From Artemisia argyi (taxonomy: Eukaryota; Streptophyta; Magnoliopsida; Asterales; Asteraceae), in assembly GCA_030686995.1 (NCBI GenBank), contig CM060685.1, positions 122,012,823-122,076,822 on the forward strand: DNA of 64,000 bases, written 5' to 3'. A program made the position numbers and the translations under genes. Shown in pieces: positions 35,287-47,128 of the stretch. The stretch's first letter is position 1. Each line of letters starts with the position of its first letter. The notes under the pieces were generated by a model. The model did no database searches and was not told where the DNA came from. It saw only the letters and a list, made by a program, of their open reading frames with translations.

Positions 35287-36225
35287 CTAGTTTCCTAAAT
35301 TGGGGCAAACGGCCTCCAAAGGTTGTCTAGGATTTGTTTGGGTGGGAGAGAGCTCCAAACGTTCTATGATGTGTTGGAATGCAAACCGGGTTTCATCTTG
35401 GAGTTGGTGAAGCAACGTTTCGATGCTTGCACCCATTTGCTCACAATTTGAGCAAACATGGGGATGAGTGGGTGGAAATGGGTTGGTTTTGGTTTCTTGG
35501 TTTGAGGGTTGGTTGGTTTGTGGTTCTTGGGTAGATGATGGGTTTGGTATTGAGTCAAGCAAGGTGGTTTGAAATTCCATTGCTTGATAGAGGTGGTTCT
35601 CAACCATGCTTTGTATATCCTCATATGAGGGAAAGAAAGATTCAAAGGTTTGGGCTTGAGAATGTGGTGGAGTTGGGTGATCATGGTTTTCAAAGTTTGG
35701 TTCTACATAAAGAGGACCATGGATGTCATTGTAGATGGGGTGAAACAACAATGGTTTGGGTTGATGGTATACTTGTTGTGGTGGTTGGGTGTGGTTAAAA
35801 AGCTCATTTTGGTCAAGAATTGACCTTGGTGAAAAAGGTGGTGGTTGTGAAGGTCTTGGTGGAAGATCATTTAGATCTTGAACAAAGGGGTGTGGTGATG
35901 TGGGAGGAGACCCAAATAACTCCATAGGTTCCATTTTGGGTAATGGTGATGGTGATGAAGTTTTGGATGGTTGGGTTGGAGCACTTGGTGGAGTTAGGTC
36001 AATGGGTGATTTAGTAGGTGGTGGAGTGAGCTCATTTGGTTCATTGGATGATGGAGATGGAGATGCAAGGTTCAAAAAGTGTTCATTTTTTATAGGTGAG
36101 GTGAATTCATCCGAAGATGAGGAGCTTAGGTTGATGGGTTGATTAGACCATAGTGGTTTAACACTTATCCGGGCGGTTTTCCAGATGGGTCGTGATGGTT
36201 GAGAGGTGACTGTTGACTTAGTCAT
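35287..36225 (-). CDS. Additional ORF 2 of element B, Pro-rich protein
   Basis: An intact frame of 312 codons from ATG 36225. Residues 1-240 are dominated by Pro, Ser, Gln and Asn without a recognisable fold. The C-terminal 70 residues contain CSNCEQMG followed by an amphipathic stretch that is probably a coiled coil. TATAAATT on the minus strand (plus coordinates 36297-36304) lies about 75 bp upstream of the ATG, so it may be transcribed on its own. It sits between additional ORF 1 and the polypurine tracts, the position of the envelope-like gene in Sireviruses, but there is no signal peptide or membrane segment. Function unknown. Confidence 0.6.
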   Translation of the reverse strand: MTKSTVTSQPSRPIWKTARISVKPLWSNQPINLSSSSSDEFTSPIKNEHFLNLASPSPSSNEPNELTPPPTKSPIDLTPPSAPTQPSKTSSPSPLPKMEPMELFGSPPTSPHPFVQDLNDLPPRPSQPPPFSPRSILDQNELFNHTQPPQQVYHQPKPLLFHPIYNDIHGPLYVEPNFENHDHPTPPHSQAQTFESFFPSYEDIQSMVENHLYQAMEFQTTLLDSIPNPSSTQEPQTNQPSNQETKTNPFPPTHPHVCSNCEQMGASIETLLHQLQDETRFAFQHIIERLELSPTQTNPRQPLEAVCPNLGN

Positions 36226-37330
36226 GGTGAAAAATGGTTTAGAAGTTCAGAAATTGTGATGAAGAAGGTGTGATTTGATAGTGTTTAGGATGGCTTAATT
36301 TATAGTGTTGAAGGATTGTGGAAAGGAGTGTTTGGATTTGATGTTAGTCCATACAAAAATGGAGGTTTCTAATGATTTGAAAAACTAATTGTGGGTTGTC
36401 ATATCATGGAAGTCAATCCAATAAAAATGGTGAAGTGAAAAGACAAGTTTTGCACTAAATGCTTAGTGGTTTTGGTGGATTTATTGGAGTATAAATCTCA
36501 GGGATTTCAAGGATCCTTTAAAAGGGTTCCTTCCTTTATGTGTGAGGGGTCCTTGAGGTTGTTATGGCTATTTTTGAATTTTGTCGGGAAATGGTTTTGG
36601 TTAAGTTTATAGAAGAAGAAGTACCCTATTATGTTAAACACATTGCAGGAAATGGGTCTCTATCTAAAAGGATTGGATTTTGGTGTTTGGATGTTGAAAT
36701 GTTGAAAACAAAAACAAAAATTCTGCAGGATTCTGGCGGAACCCTCAGAATAGACTGGCGGAACCCATTTGAGGGTACCGCCTAGTCCGTTGGGCCATTT
36801 TTGGGATTCCCAGAAAATGCACTGGCGGAACCCAATTTTGGGTACCGCCAGATCCGCCAGAGCTCCAGAAATAGGCAGTCCGCGTTTTTGACCCGCGAGA
36901 CGATTTTTAAAATTTTTGAAAACTCCTAAAATCAAAAAGATAAGGCATTTCTGGATAGGCAATGCAAAAAATAGACACGTAAACACACATTTCAAAGGAC
37001 TTTGACCTTGAGGTCGAGAATTTCACTATACTTAGTGAAAATGTCATAAGCTTGAAAATTTGACAACTTGCCAAGAGTTGTCTACCTACATCAAAGTTAG
37101 ATACTACATGTTCCAAATTGTATCAAACATTGTACTAGCACACAAATACATCACAAATATTGTTTAAACGACCAAATTTGTTCACATATCACCTAATGCC
37201 AAACACTCCTACACACCCGCTCTCATTGACGGTCAATCTTGTTCTTGAGCTTTCCAAGGAACCTTCCAAGATTCTTAAACATCCCCTTTGTTTGCTTGAA
37301 CTCCTCCGACTCATTAGGAATATCCGGAAG
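36226..37330 (-). other. Region between additional ORFs of element B
   Basis: No gene. It includes the longest GC-rich module (36726-36862), with two GGCGGAACCC copies and two GGGTACCGCC copies, about 0.5 kb upstream of additional ORF 2. Confidence 0.6.
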
Positions 37331-38362
37331 TTAGGATAGGTATTCGAGAGGTGGGAGCCTAGAGTTTGGCAAATTGTCATCTCCACTCATTGAGGAAGAC
37401 GATGATGAGGTAGGAGGATGAGGACGTTTTCCTTGGGCTTTGTACACTCTCTTATCACTAAGTGGAACAAAGGTATATGGAATGAGAGAGTAGTCAAGAC
37501 GAAGACCATTTGGAGTTGGTGGAATGGGTGAGATGAACCTAAAGAGACGGGTCAAGAGCATTCCATACGGCATAGCCGTTGTGCCATGCACGGGAATGTC
37601 GGCCATTCTCTTGGCCATGTAGTAGGCAAGGTTGAAAGGTTGCCTAACGGACAAGGAGTAGAGCATGTAGCAAAGGCAAAGGTTGATATGATCTCGGTTT
37701 CCTATTGTGCTAATGACATTGGCTCTAAGGACTTCCTCTCATTTCTTGAATTAGGGCTTAAGTTCATTCATTTCCATTCCATATGGGTCCTTATCGACCT
37801 CATTTCCCGAACGGGTTCTCCTAGTGTTGGTGGTCCTAACAAAGAGGTGGTCACGGAGTACATCTTTTGAGACAAGGGGTGTGTCATAAGGATGGATACG
37901 GTCTTGGAGGTTGTCAAGAGTTGAGAGAGAGTGCAAGTCGGAATAGAGGCAAGTACCACGGTTTGGGACACCTAGGATTTGAGCAAACTCCTCAAGAGTG
38001 AAGGAGTATTGATGACCACTAACCCTAAAGTTGATAGACATATGACCATAATCATTCGTGGAGAGGACGGAGGATGCATAGAACTCTAGAATGAATCTAG
38101 GACAAATAGGCTCGTCGATATTCAAAAGACACTCAAAGTTGATTGTGGCAAATTCGGCGTAAAGGTTTGTGCCTTCTAGGAAAGACGGGTCAATGGTTCT
38201 ACCCTCATGGACATAGTGTTTTTCTAAGGCTTTGAAAACGTTGACTTGGTTTGGGGTAAGGCCTTTGGTTTTGTGGTGTTTTGGTAGGTACTTAATGGTG
38301 TCCTTGTGGTCGTAGTGGGTTAGAGGAGGCATGATGATTCCTAGAACAACAAAATTTATCAT
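37331..38362 (-). pseudogene. Additional ORF 1 of element B, broken
   Basis: One frame from ATG 38362 runs to 37331 with two stops close together (TAA 37751-37753 and a TGA four codons later). About 342 codons are recognisable. Residues 1-150 resemble the plant transposon ORF1 domain of Athila elements: an FYASS-type block, then a predicted beta region, then EEFAQILGVPNRG. The part after the stops has HINLCLCYMLY ... MPYGMLLTRLF, as in the same domain family. The tail is Ser-rich. A similar domain opens the additional ORF of element A. A GC-rich module and a TATATTA-like string lie upstream (39037-39107 and about 39017). Confidence 0.65.
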
Positions 38363-39165
38363 TTTAGTTTACGTAAACTACTATTATAATGTGGATGTTC
38401 TAGTGTGTGCCTATATGAAAACAATGTGGAGGTGCGGTTATCTTGACTCATTTTGATGCTTCAAAATCGTTTTATGCAAGTTTTGTTATAAAACAAAAGA
38501 TAACCCAAACGCTCCTAGTTCAATGTAGCTTCGTTTGAATGTACCCGAAAATACATATTGGTTATGTATTCCCTTTAGCATTCAAGAGACATTATGCAAG
38601 TGAGGTTTTAAACATAACGTTTTGATTTTGTATTCTCAATGTGAGACGAAAAAATATTTGTCCTACTTGTGAGAAATTTTTGGAAAGATTTGACATGGGG
38701 TGTTTTAGCAAACATGTGTATACTAATTAAGAATGCAATTCCTAACTATGGGGAACATGATTAGTTTTGTTAAACACCTAAATTTATGCATGAGTTTCTC
38801 AAGTTAATGCATAACCCCAAGTTTTTGTTTTTGTGCAAAAATAGAATTCCTAGACTCAGATCAGGATTGTAATCAAGTTTAGAATACTTACAATGATGAT
38901 TGATTTGCAATGTAAATGAATGGAAGACCAAGAATTCGTAGGTATGGAAGGATGGTAAAGTGAATAGTAGCAGTTTGGAAGTGGTGGTATGAGATAATGG
39001 GTGTTTGGTTTAATATAAACAAAGATTTTGATTCTGCAGGTCGGCGGACACGGCGGACCCCTGAAATGGGTTCCGCCCGTTGTGTCTGAGGGTTCCGCAG
39101 ACCATGCTGAGAAAAATAGTTATGGATTTGTTTTGATTTTTGTGATTTTTGTCTAATGTCCAGAA
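38363..39165 (-). other. Spacer between pol and additional ORF 1, element B
   Basis: About 0.8 kb of AT-rich non-coding sequence. The GC-rich module at 39037-39107 stands out. Just after it on the minus strand is TTTATATTAAAC, a TATA-like string, so this could be a promoter for additional ORF 1. Confidence 0.5.
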
Positions 39166-42100
39166 CTATAATGTAGGTTCCATGAGTCCTAAGCCTAGCC
39201 TAAGAAGGTTAAAAGGTTCACGTTTAAGGGGTTTTGTAAGAATGTCGGCTATGTTGTCTTCGGAAGAAACTTTCTCAATTGAGATATTTCCTTTTTGAAC
39301 GTTGTCACGAAGGAAATGATGACGGATTTCAATATGTTTGGTACGAGCATGTTGAACCGGGTTTTTGCTAAGATCAATGGCACCTTTGTTGTCACAAAGA
39401 ATTGTGATGTCGTTGAGTTGAATTCCGTAGTCGACAAGAGCTTGCTTCATCCAAAGAGCTTGTTGACATGCCTTTCCGGCCGAAACGTACTCGGCTTCCG
39501 TTGTTGAGATAGCAAGAGCCGTTTGCTTCTTAGAGAACCATGAGGTGAGACAATGTCCAACAAAAGTACAAATACCACTTGTACTTTTTCTATCAACATA
39601 GTCACCGGCATGATCCGAGTCGGCATACACTATGGTGTCTATTCCCGTTCCTTTGGGATACCATAAACCTAAATGTGCAGTGCCCTTAATATACCTAAAA
39701 ATCCTTTTAACGGCTTCGAGATGGGTAGTCTTAGGATCTTCTTGAAAACGAGCACATAGACAAACACTAAACATAATGTCGGGTCTACTAGCCGTTAGGT
39801 AAAGTAGACTACCAATCATACCTCTATATTTAGTGCTATCTACGGATTCACTTTCCTCATCCTTGGTGAGTTTAGTTTCCGTGGACATGGGTGTTTTGAT
39901 TGGTTTCGAATCTTCTAATCCAAATTTCTTAAGCATGTCCTTAATATATTTAGATTGGTTAAAGAAGATACCATCTTCTAGTTGTTTAATTTGGAGTCCT
40001 AGGAAAAAGTTAAGTTCTCCTATCATACTCATTTCAAACTCGTCATGCATGATTTTTGAGAAATCCACACATAATTCTTGACAAGTTGATCCGAATATAA
40101 TGTCATCAACATAGATTTGGACTATGATAATATGTGAATCTTTCTTCTTAGTGAAGAGAGTATTATCAACTAAGCCCATGGTATACTTATGGTCAAATAG
40201 GAAGGTTTTAAGTCGATCATACCATGCTTTTGGAGCTTGCTTAAGTCCGTAAAGAGCCTTTTTAAGTTTGTAAACATGATTTGGTTTTTCAAAATCGATG
40301 AAGCCCGGTGGTTGAGCAACATACACTTCTTCATTTATGACTCCGTTTAGAAATGCACTTTTGACGTCCATTTGAAAGAGTTTGAAATTATGTGCACATG
40401 CATATGCAAGTAAGATTCTAATTGACTCGAGCCTAGCAACCGGAGCAAAAGTTTCATCGTAGTCAATGCCTTCTTGTTGGTTATATTCTTTTGCAACTAG
40501 CCTCGCTTTGTTTCTAGACACAATTCCATTTTCATCCATTTTATTACGAAATAACCATTTTGTTCCAATTATAGTTTGACTCTTTGGTTGAGGAACTAAT
40601 GTCCATACATCATTCCTAACAAATTGGTTTAACTCTTCTTGCATTGCAATTACTCAAGACTCATCTTTAATGGCTTCATTAATATTTTTAGGTTCAATGG
40701 TTGACACGAAACAAAAGTAGTTGCTTTCATTTTGAACTTTTGACCTTAGTGTTCTTTCGTTAATGTTGCCAATGACACCATCTAATGGATGACTTTTAGA
40801 TTCTTTGATATTGACAAGTTCTTTGTTTAATAGTTCATCTTCTTTGTCATTGCTTAAAATTTATTGATTTTCTATTGCTTGGCTTTCAACTAAGTCATCA
40901 TCTACCAAAGGTGATGTCTTAGAGGGAGGTGGACTCTCGTCAAATGTTACGTTCAACGATTCCTCGACTCTTAAGGTTTCTTTGTTCAAAACAATGTATG
41001 CTTTACTATTTTGTGAATATCCAAGAAATACACCTTCATAAGACTTTGGGTCAAATTTGGTGAGATAATCCTTGGTGTTAAGAATGAAACATTTAATCCC
41101 AAACACTCTAAAGTATCCTAATGTAGGCTTTTTACCTTTATATAGTTCATAAGGAGTTTTATTCAAAAATGGTCTAATTAAGACTCGATTTAAAATGTAT
41201 GTTGACGTGTCAATGACATTACACCAAAACTTTTGTGGAATGTTTTGTTCATTAAGCATTGTTCTACTCATCTCTTGCAATGTCCGGTTTTTACGTTCTA
41301 CTACACCATTAGATTGAGGAGTACGTGGAGCCGAAAAGTTATGAGTTATACCATTATTATCACAAAAGTTTCCAAATTGAAATTCATTATCAAATTCACG
41401 ACCGTGATCCGTTCTAATAGACACAATATTAGACCCTACTTGATTTTGAATTTTCTTACTTAGAATTTCAAATTTATCAAAAGCTTCATTTTTACTTTTC
41501 AAAAATTTTGTCCAAGTATATCTTGAGTAATCATCAACTATGACCAAAGTGTAGAAGTTACCTCCATAGCTTTGTATAGCGGATGGACCAAATAAATCCA
41601 TATGCAAAAGTTCTAGACACCTAGATGTAGAAACCAAGTTTTTAGCCTTATGGCTATTATGGACTTGTTTACCGACTTTGCAAGCATCACAAAAGTGTTG
41701 GTCATATTTCAACTTAGGTAGGTTTCGAACTAAGTCTTTGGAGGAGAGGTTTTGAATTAGTCTCATGTTAGCGTGTCCTAAACGTCTATGCCATAAAGTT
41801 GAAGATTCATCTAATGAGGTAAGACAAAGTTTGTCTCTAGATGTTGGATCCATCTTCATGACATATACGTTGTTCTTAAGGACACCTTTGGCTATGGTTA
41901 TACCATCTTTAAGTATTTTACTACCATTTTCACTAAAAAGGACATTATACTTATTACGACAAAGTTGACTAATACTAAGAAGATTAAAACCTAAGTTATC
42001 AACATGAGCTACATCATCTATAAAAAGGGAGTCATGAGAGATTGTACCTTTTCCGATGATTTTGCTCTTAGCATTACTACCAAACGTAACATTACCTCCG

Positions 42101-42207
42101 TCACATTTGTGATAAGAAGTGAAGAGGCTTTTGTTACCCGTCATGTGCCTTGAACAACCGCTATCTTTAATCCATTCGTCCGGTTCCAAACAAACTTTGA
42201 GGCACAC
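39166..42207 (-). pseudogene. Copia pol polyprotein of element B
   Basis: Protease active site DSG about 15 codons after 42207. The integrase zinc module (HRRLGH ... CDACKVGK) and catalytic core (HMDLFG, RTDHGREF, NGVVERKN) follow, then reverse transcriptase (YVDD intact) and RNase H ([21 protein letters not shown]), ending at 39166. All lie in one frame, interrupted by TAA 40861-40863 and TGA 40654-40656; the latter fits a Trp TGG to TGA change. The stretch 40644-39166 with RT and RNase H is uninterrupted (492 codons). Upstream, TGA 42226-42228 and TAG 42208-42210 separate gag from pol in the same frame, which might be decay or a readthrough arrangement. Confidence 0.9.
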
Positions 42208-42225
42208 CTATTTTATGAAAAACAC

Positions 42226-44100
42226 TCAAACATTTGGTCCCCAATTTCTCATGGGTCCATTTTGGTTAAGCATAACATTAATTTGTTCTAAGTATGAAAA
42301 TAAAGCATAAGGGTTCCATGGCATGTACTTTGGAGTTTGGTAATGTCCAGAAGTGTTTTGGTTCCAAACATGTTGGTAGTTTGGTCGAGCGTTGAAGTTG
42401 CTCTTTGGAAAGAGGCGTTTGGGAATTGGAGTCTTAGGTCTTGGTTGAGTAGTCTTAGCTCTAAATTCATTTTTACTAAGTCCTACTCCAGTTTTAAACA
42501 CAGGATCCGTTCCATTTTTGTATGCAACTTTAACAAATTTTGAACGATCCAATGTGGATGGAGTTACTGCTGCAGCAGTCCTGGCGGAACCTTCGGGTCC
42601 AACGGGCGGAACCCTGGATTGGGTTCCGTCTGATCCGCAGGCTGCTGTAGCAATTTTGTTTGTTTCTTGTGCAATCTTTTCTTGTTTCGTTTGACCATTT
42701 GAAGTTTCTATTTTCGTAAATCCTAGTCCTGTTTTATCAAAGGGTGACTTTTGAAGTTTCATAATTTCATCCGCACAAGAAATGCTCTTATCGAACTTCT
42801 TAAACTTTGTGGTTTGTTTTATTAGATCATTTTGAGTAATTTTGAGTTTCTCAACTTCTAGTTTAAGCTCTTCACATGATTTGCAAGATGTGTCAATACC
42901 TTTACTCTTTTCTAATCTTTTAGCTTTTTCTTTTAATTCATAAACTTCATTTTCTAAAAACTCCTTTTTAGTTTTCAAAAATTTATTTTTGTTTATGATT
43001 TTTAAGCTCAATTCACAAAGTTTGTTATATTCTTTTTGTAAAGTGTCATCATCAATAGAGGAGTAAGATGAGTCGGAGAATACCTCATTTGAGTTGTGAG
43101 CCATGAGAGCAATATCATCATTCTTTGGCACATCGCCATCTCCTTCATAGTCACTCCAAGCACCACCCACAAAAGCTTGTTGAGGTTTGCTCTTGGGTGG
43201 TTTTGGACATTCTCCTACAAGATGACTTGTGTCTCCATACCTATAGCATTTTCTTTCAACCTTTCCTTTCCTATCATCACGATCTTTTCGGAAAGTTTTC
43301 TTGTCATCTTTAGGTTGCCTTACAAACTTTCCTCTTATACGAAAGAACTTCTTGAAGTCTCTAACGGCCATATCATATTCCTCATCATCACTATCCGAAG
43401 TAGATTCTTCATCATCACTTGATTGGACTCTAGCTTTCAAGGCAATGGACTTAACTTTTTCTTTCTTGCCTCTAACTAGTTCCAAATCTTTTTCCATTAC
43501 CATTTCATGAACTTTGAGGTTTCCAATTAGCTCATCAAGTGACATACTTGAAAGATCTTTGGATTCTTCAATTGCCGTCAATTTTGCTCTCCACTTCGGA
43601 TGGAGTGCTCTAAGAAATTTCCTGACAAAGTTCTTACTACAAAAAGATTCATCAAGTGCTTTAAGTGAAGTAATAATAGTATTAAACCTAGCAAAAGCAT
43701 TATCAATAATCTCATCTTCGGAAATAACAATTTGTTCATATTGTTGAACAAGAAGATCAATTTTGTTATCTTTAACTTGTGAGTTTCCTTGATGAGTGAC
43801 AATTAAAGATTGTCAAATATCTTTGGCGGTTTTACACAAAAAGACTCTTTCATATTCTTTCTTAGGCAAAGCGTTGTAAAGCATCATTTTAGCTTCATTA
43901 TTTTTACCAATTAATTTCTTTTGATCATCATCTTTGATGGTAGTAACTACGTTATCACCATCAATAATTATATACCACAAATCTATATCTTTAGATTTCA
44001 CGTAAGTTTCAAAACGGTTTTTCCAATATATAAAACCATTTGCTTCAAAGAGTGGTGGTCTTTGCATAGATTGCCCTTCTTTGTAATTTTCAAAATCCAT
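42226..44100 (-). pseudogene. Copia gag of element B, one internal stop
   Basis: Starts at ATG 44100-44098 and continues in one frame to TGA 42226-42228, with a single internal TGA at 43813-43815 that fits a Trp TGG to TGA change. It has a UBN2-type gag domain in the first 200 residues. The acidic Ser/Asp-rich stretch is followed by a zinc knuckle whose second Cys is Tyr (CYRYGDTSHLVGEC), the same defect as in element A. A Lys/Glu/Leu coiled coil lies around 42850-43050. A GC-rich palindromic module (42570-42650) is inserted in frame near the C-terminus. It forms the particle in intact relatives. Confidence 0.85.
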
Positions 44101-44150
44101 GGATCGTTTCAAGTTTTAAAACACAATATATTTTAAAAGCTTGAGTAACG

Positions 44151-44167
44151 TAGCTCTTGATGCCAAT
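44151..44167 (-). promoter_or_regulatory. Primer-binding site of element B
   Basis: Immediately inside the 5' LTR, the minus strand reads ATTGGCATCAAGAGC. It resembles the usual plant initiator-Met tRNA site TGGTATCAGAGC but has C for T and one extra A. Confidence 0.7.
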
Positions 44168-45293
44168 TGTGCAAAACTAGAAGGGGGGGGGGGGTGAATA
44201 GTTTACCGTTTAAAATCTTTTTAACTTGTTAAGTTAGCTTTGAAACTTTTTGTTTGATCAAAGATATATACACAAACACAATATATAGCATGCAAGTAAA
44301 TGAAAGAAACGATCAAACCACAACACGAGTATTTATCGTGGTTCGGCTACAAGGACTCTTTTTCCTTGCCCTACGTCCACGCCCCGAGTATCTAACTCGA
44401 GAGTTTCTTTCACTAGTCAACAAGCTCCTTTCACCGGCGGAGAAAACCTTACACTTCGCTTATACTTTTACCGACACTAAGCTAGATGTCGAGTTCTTTA
44501 CCAAGGGTACAACCACTCCCGTTAGTTCTTTTACAAGGGTACAACTACTCCCGATACACTTTGTATTTTGAGGACTAAAATACTAACCGATCACTACTGA
44601 AAATACACAATCAAATGAAGTGTAAACTACACAAGTCTACACAATGCTAGGCTAACAAGTCTTGCAACGTTGTGTTGAATACTTGTTACTTTTAATGAGC
44701 TCGTGAATCTCTTTTCTACAAAAAGAAACTTCACATATGAAATGTTAAAGGGTTAGATGAAAGAATGAATGTGTGTGTAAAATATGATGTAGAGTGATAA
44801 GCCAAAATTTAACTTGTGGCTTGATATTTATAGCAAAACCTTCTGCAGGTCTGGCGAATCAGGCGGACCCCTCAGAAGGGTTCCGCCCGTGTAACCTCAG
44901 GGTACCGCCAGGCTTGCAGTTGGTTTTGCAATAAATCTTGCAAACCAAACAAGGTCACATCTCATTACTCTTTGTAAACAAAACAATGTCACATCTCATA
45001 ATATCAAGTCAAACACTAAACTTGCAAGCAACATCTTAGTAAGTCAAACACATTTCTTTCCATAAATGTATAATGACAAAACTTGCCATAAATGTGATGT
45101 GACAATTCTATTTTAAGAAATAAAAAGTGTTGTGTTTTATGAAATGTAAAATGTAGCAAAAGTCTAGTTTATGCAAGTCTTTAAAACTAAGATTATGTTT
45201 TACTTAGAAACTAAAGTTTACATTTGTCATTAACAAAACTTAGTGAAGATCGTAAAATATAAATAACGTTTTTAGGCGATATTTGTATTAACA
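44168..45293 (-). repeat. 5' LTR of element B
   Basis: A 1126-bp copy of 33672-34790. On the minus strand, TATAAATA (plus coordinates 44825-44832) is the likely TATA box. The GC-rich palindromic module (44844-44915) lies just upstream of it. A poly-G run near the inner end (44178-44193) is longer than in the other LTR. Confidence 0.95.
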
Positions 45294-45298
45294 GAAAG

Positions 45299-46894
45299 TT
45301 ATAAAATGTTTTACTTTTTGTATTGTTATGTAATTTGTACTTTTATTTAAAATAAAAATAAAAAACTGGTTTGAAAAATTAAAATAAAATAAAATGTGGG
45401 ATCCTAAAGTGGGGTTTAAGTTTGAGTTACCGGTGAGTGTGATTTTCGGTATGTGAGTGATAGAGAAATGAAAAGAAACAAAATGTTAAGGTGAGTTGAT
45501 GTAACAGTTTGACTTGAGCCACTGCACGTGATGTTTTAATGACGTTTTAAAGACAACGTTAAGAAGTTATGAGCTAATCTTGAGTTCAGCAGACTTAAGA
45601 ATAAAGTTCTTAGTTTATATAATTTTAAAAAGACTCTTCCTAAACTTTTTTTTTTCTTTCTATAAATAACATCATTTATTATTATCAAACTAAATTGATC
45701 GCAATACTAAAAACATCATATACATTATCATATACATTGGTTTATAAGAATAAATAAAAGCATGAGTTTTAATTAAAGAGTTTAATATCAAAATCTCGTG
45801 CATACACAAATTAATTAATATAATTATTCTACCACTATAGGTTAGGGTTATATAAATTGATGTCAGACATAAAAATTAAAGCATCCTCAATGGTGAAGAT
45901 CTTAATAGCTTTATAAATTTGTTAAATCATCAATTTATAAAGATTTTGATTTTAAAAACCTTATTTCATTATGTATAACCTTTTTTAAAATGTTCAACTA
46001 TACATGCATTAAAATATGAAAAGAACATTTTCATGTCACATTGAAAAGAAATATAAACGCACTATAGTTAAAACAAAATATAAACCTTTTTACGTGTTTA
46101 AATCTTTCTTTAACTTCGCATTGTGGATACCTTTAGTATTGGGATATAATAATATCGGTGCTTGTATAATTATTTTAATATATTTAGTTAACACCTATTT
46201 TTTGAACGGATTTAGCATACGTATAGTGTGCGCGGCTTAGTTAAGTTAATCATGGGTATTTGAAAACAAAAACAAACTATGATAATGGGTTTTTTCAATT
46301 TTGTTTTCTTCGGTTATTGGTAACTGGTCAGCTTGGTTAGTTAGTTTCTCGGATTTTCTTACAACCTTAATGATTAAGAAATATGAAAATTATAGATTTA
46401 TGAGTTATTCTTTTAACGCGATTTCATTAATGCTTTATACGGAGTGTATTGGGTTTTGCTAATATTGTACATGAATTTCATGAGGGTTGTTGTTAAGCAA
46501 ATGATTTCATTACAATATTATTTATTTATGATTCTCATTGGAGGACACTCTTGCAAAAAAATTAGAAACAGTCTTGAAAAATCTAGATACGCAGCTAACA
46601 TTTACTTTTGATCGGATAAATTATTGTTGGAGCATCCACTATGGTGGTTTATGAAAAGATCTAAGAAAATTTGAAGAGGCCGATCATTTTGTTAACCATG
46701 GTAAAAATGTGTTTCATGCTTATGTGGAATGAAAATGTCTAAAATCTTGCAACTCTTCTAAATTAATTAACACATTTGTGTTTATTGAGTTTTTTTTGAA
46801 ATTTAAAAAGTTTATAGAAATATTCATAACAAGAAAAAGATTGATAAATTAATGATATAAAATAACGTGACACAATTATAGAGTCACTTTATTT
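45299..46894. other. Intergenic, nothing recognised
   Basis: AT-rich DNA following element B. Short open frames (for example 46016-46240) show no domain or gene signal. Confidence 0.5.
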
Positions 46895-47034
46895 TGCATA
46901 CTCTAATTTTGGTGCATATCAAGGGACAAATCTCCACCATCCATCTAGTTTGATCTAATGGTGGGGATTAACCTAAGATTAAATGGGGAAACATAACTTC
47001 ATGTTTTTTTTTTCTTTTTTTTTTTCATTTTTTC

Positions 47035-47128
<94 letters not shown>

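Larger units (their letters stand above)
33672..45293 (-). mobile_element. Complete Copia (Sirevirus-like) element B
   Basis: The 11.6-kb element lies on the minus strand with LTRs at both ends and a 5-bp target duplication GAAAG (33667-33671 and 45294-45298). Reading 5' to 3': LTR, primer-binding site, gag, protease-integrase-RT-RNase H, additional ORF 1, additional ORF 2, four polypurine tracts, LTR. The LTRs differ by about 20 substitutions and a few indels over 1.12 kb by eye, so it inserted recently on an evolutionary scale. A few in-frame stops show this copy is probably not autonomous. A GC-rich module based on GGCGGAACCC and its complement occurs five times. Confidence 0.93.

Noticed and set aside
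43578..43802. Leu-rich membrane-like frame near element B gag
   Set aside because: It is an alternative frame of gag, whose own frame is continuous here except for one stop.
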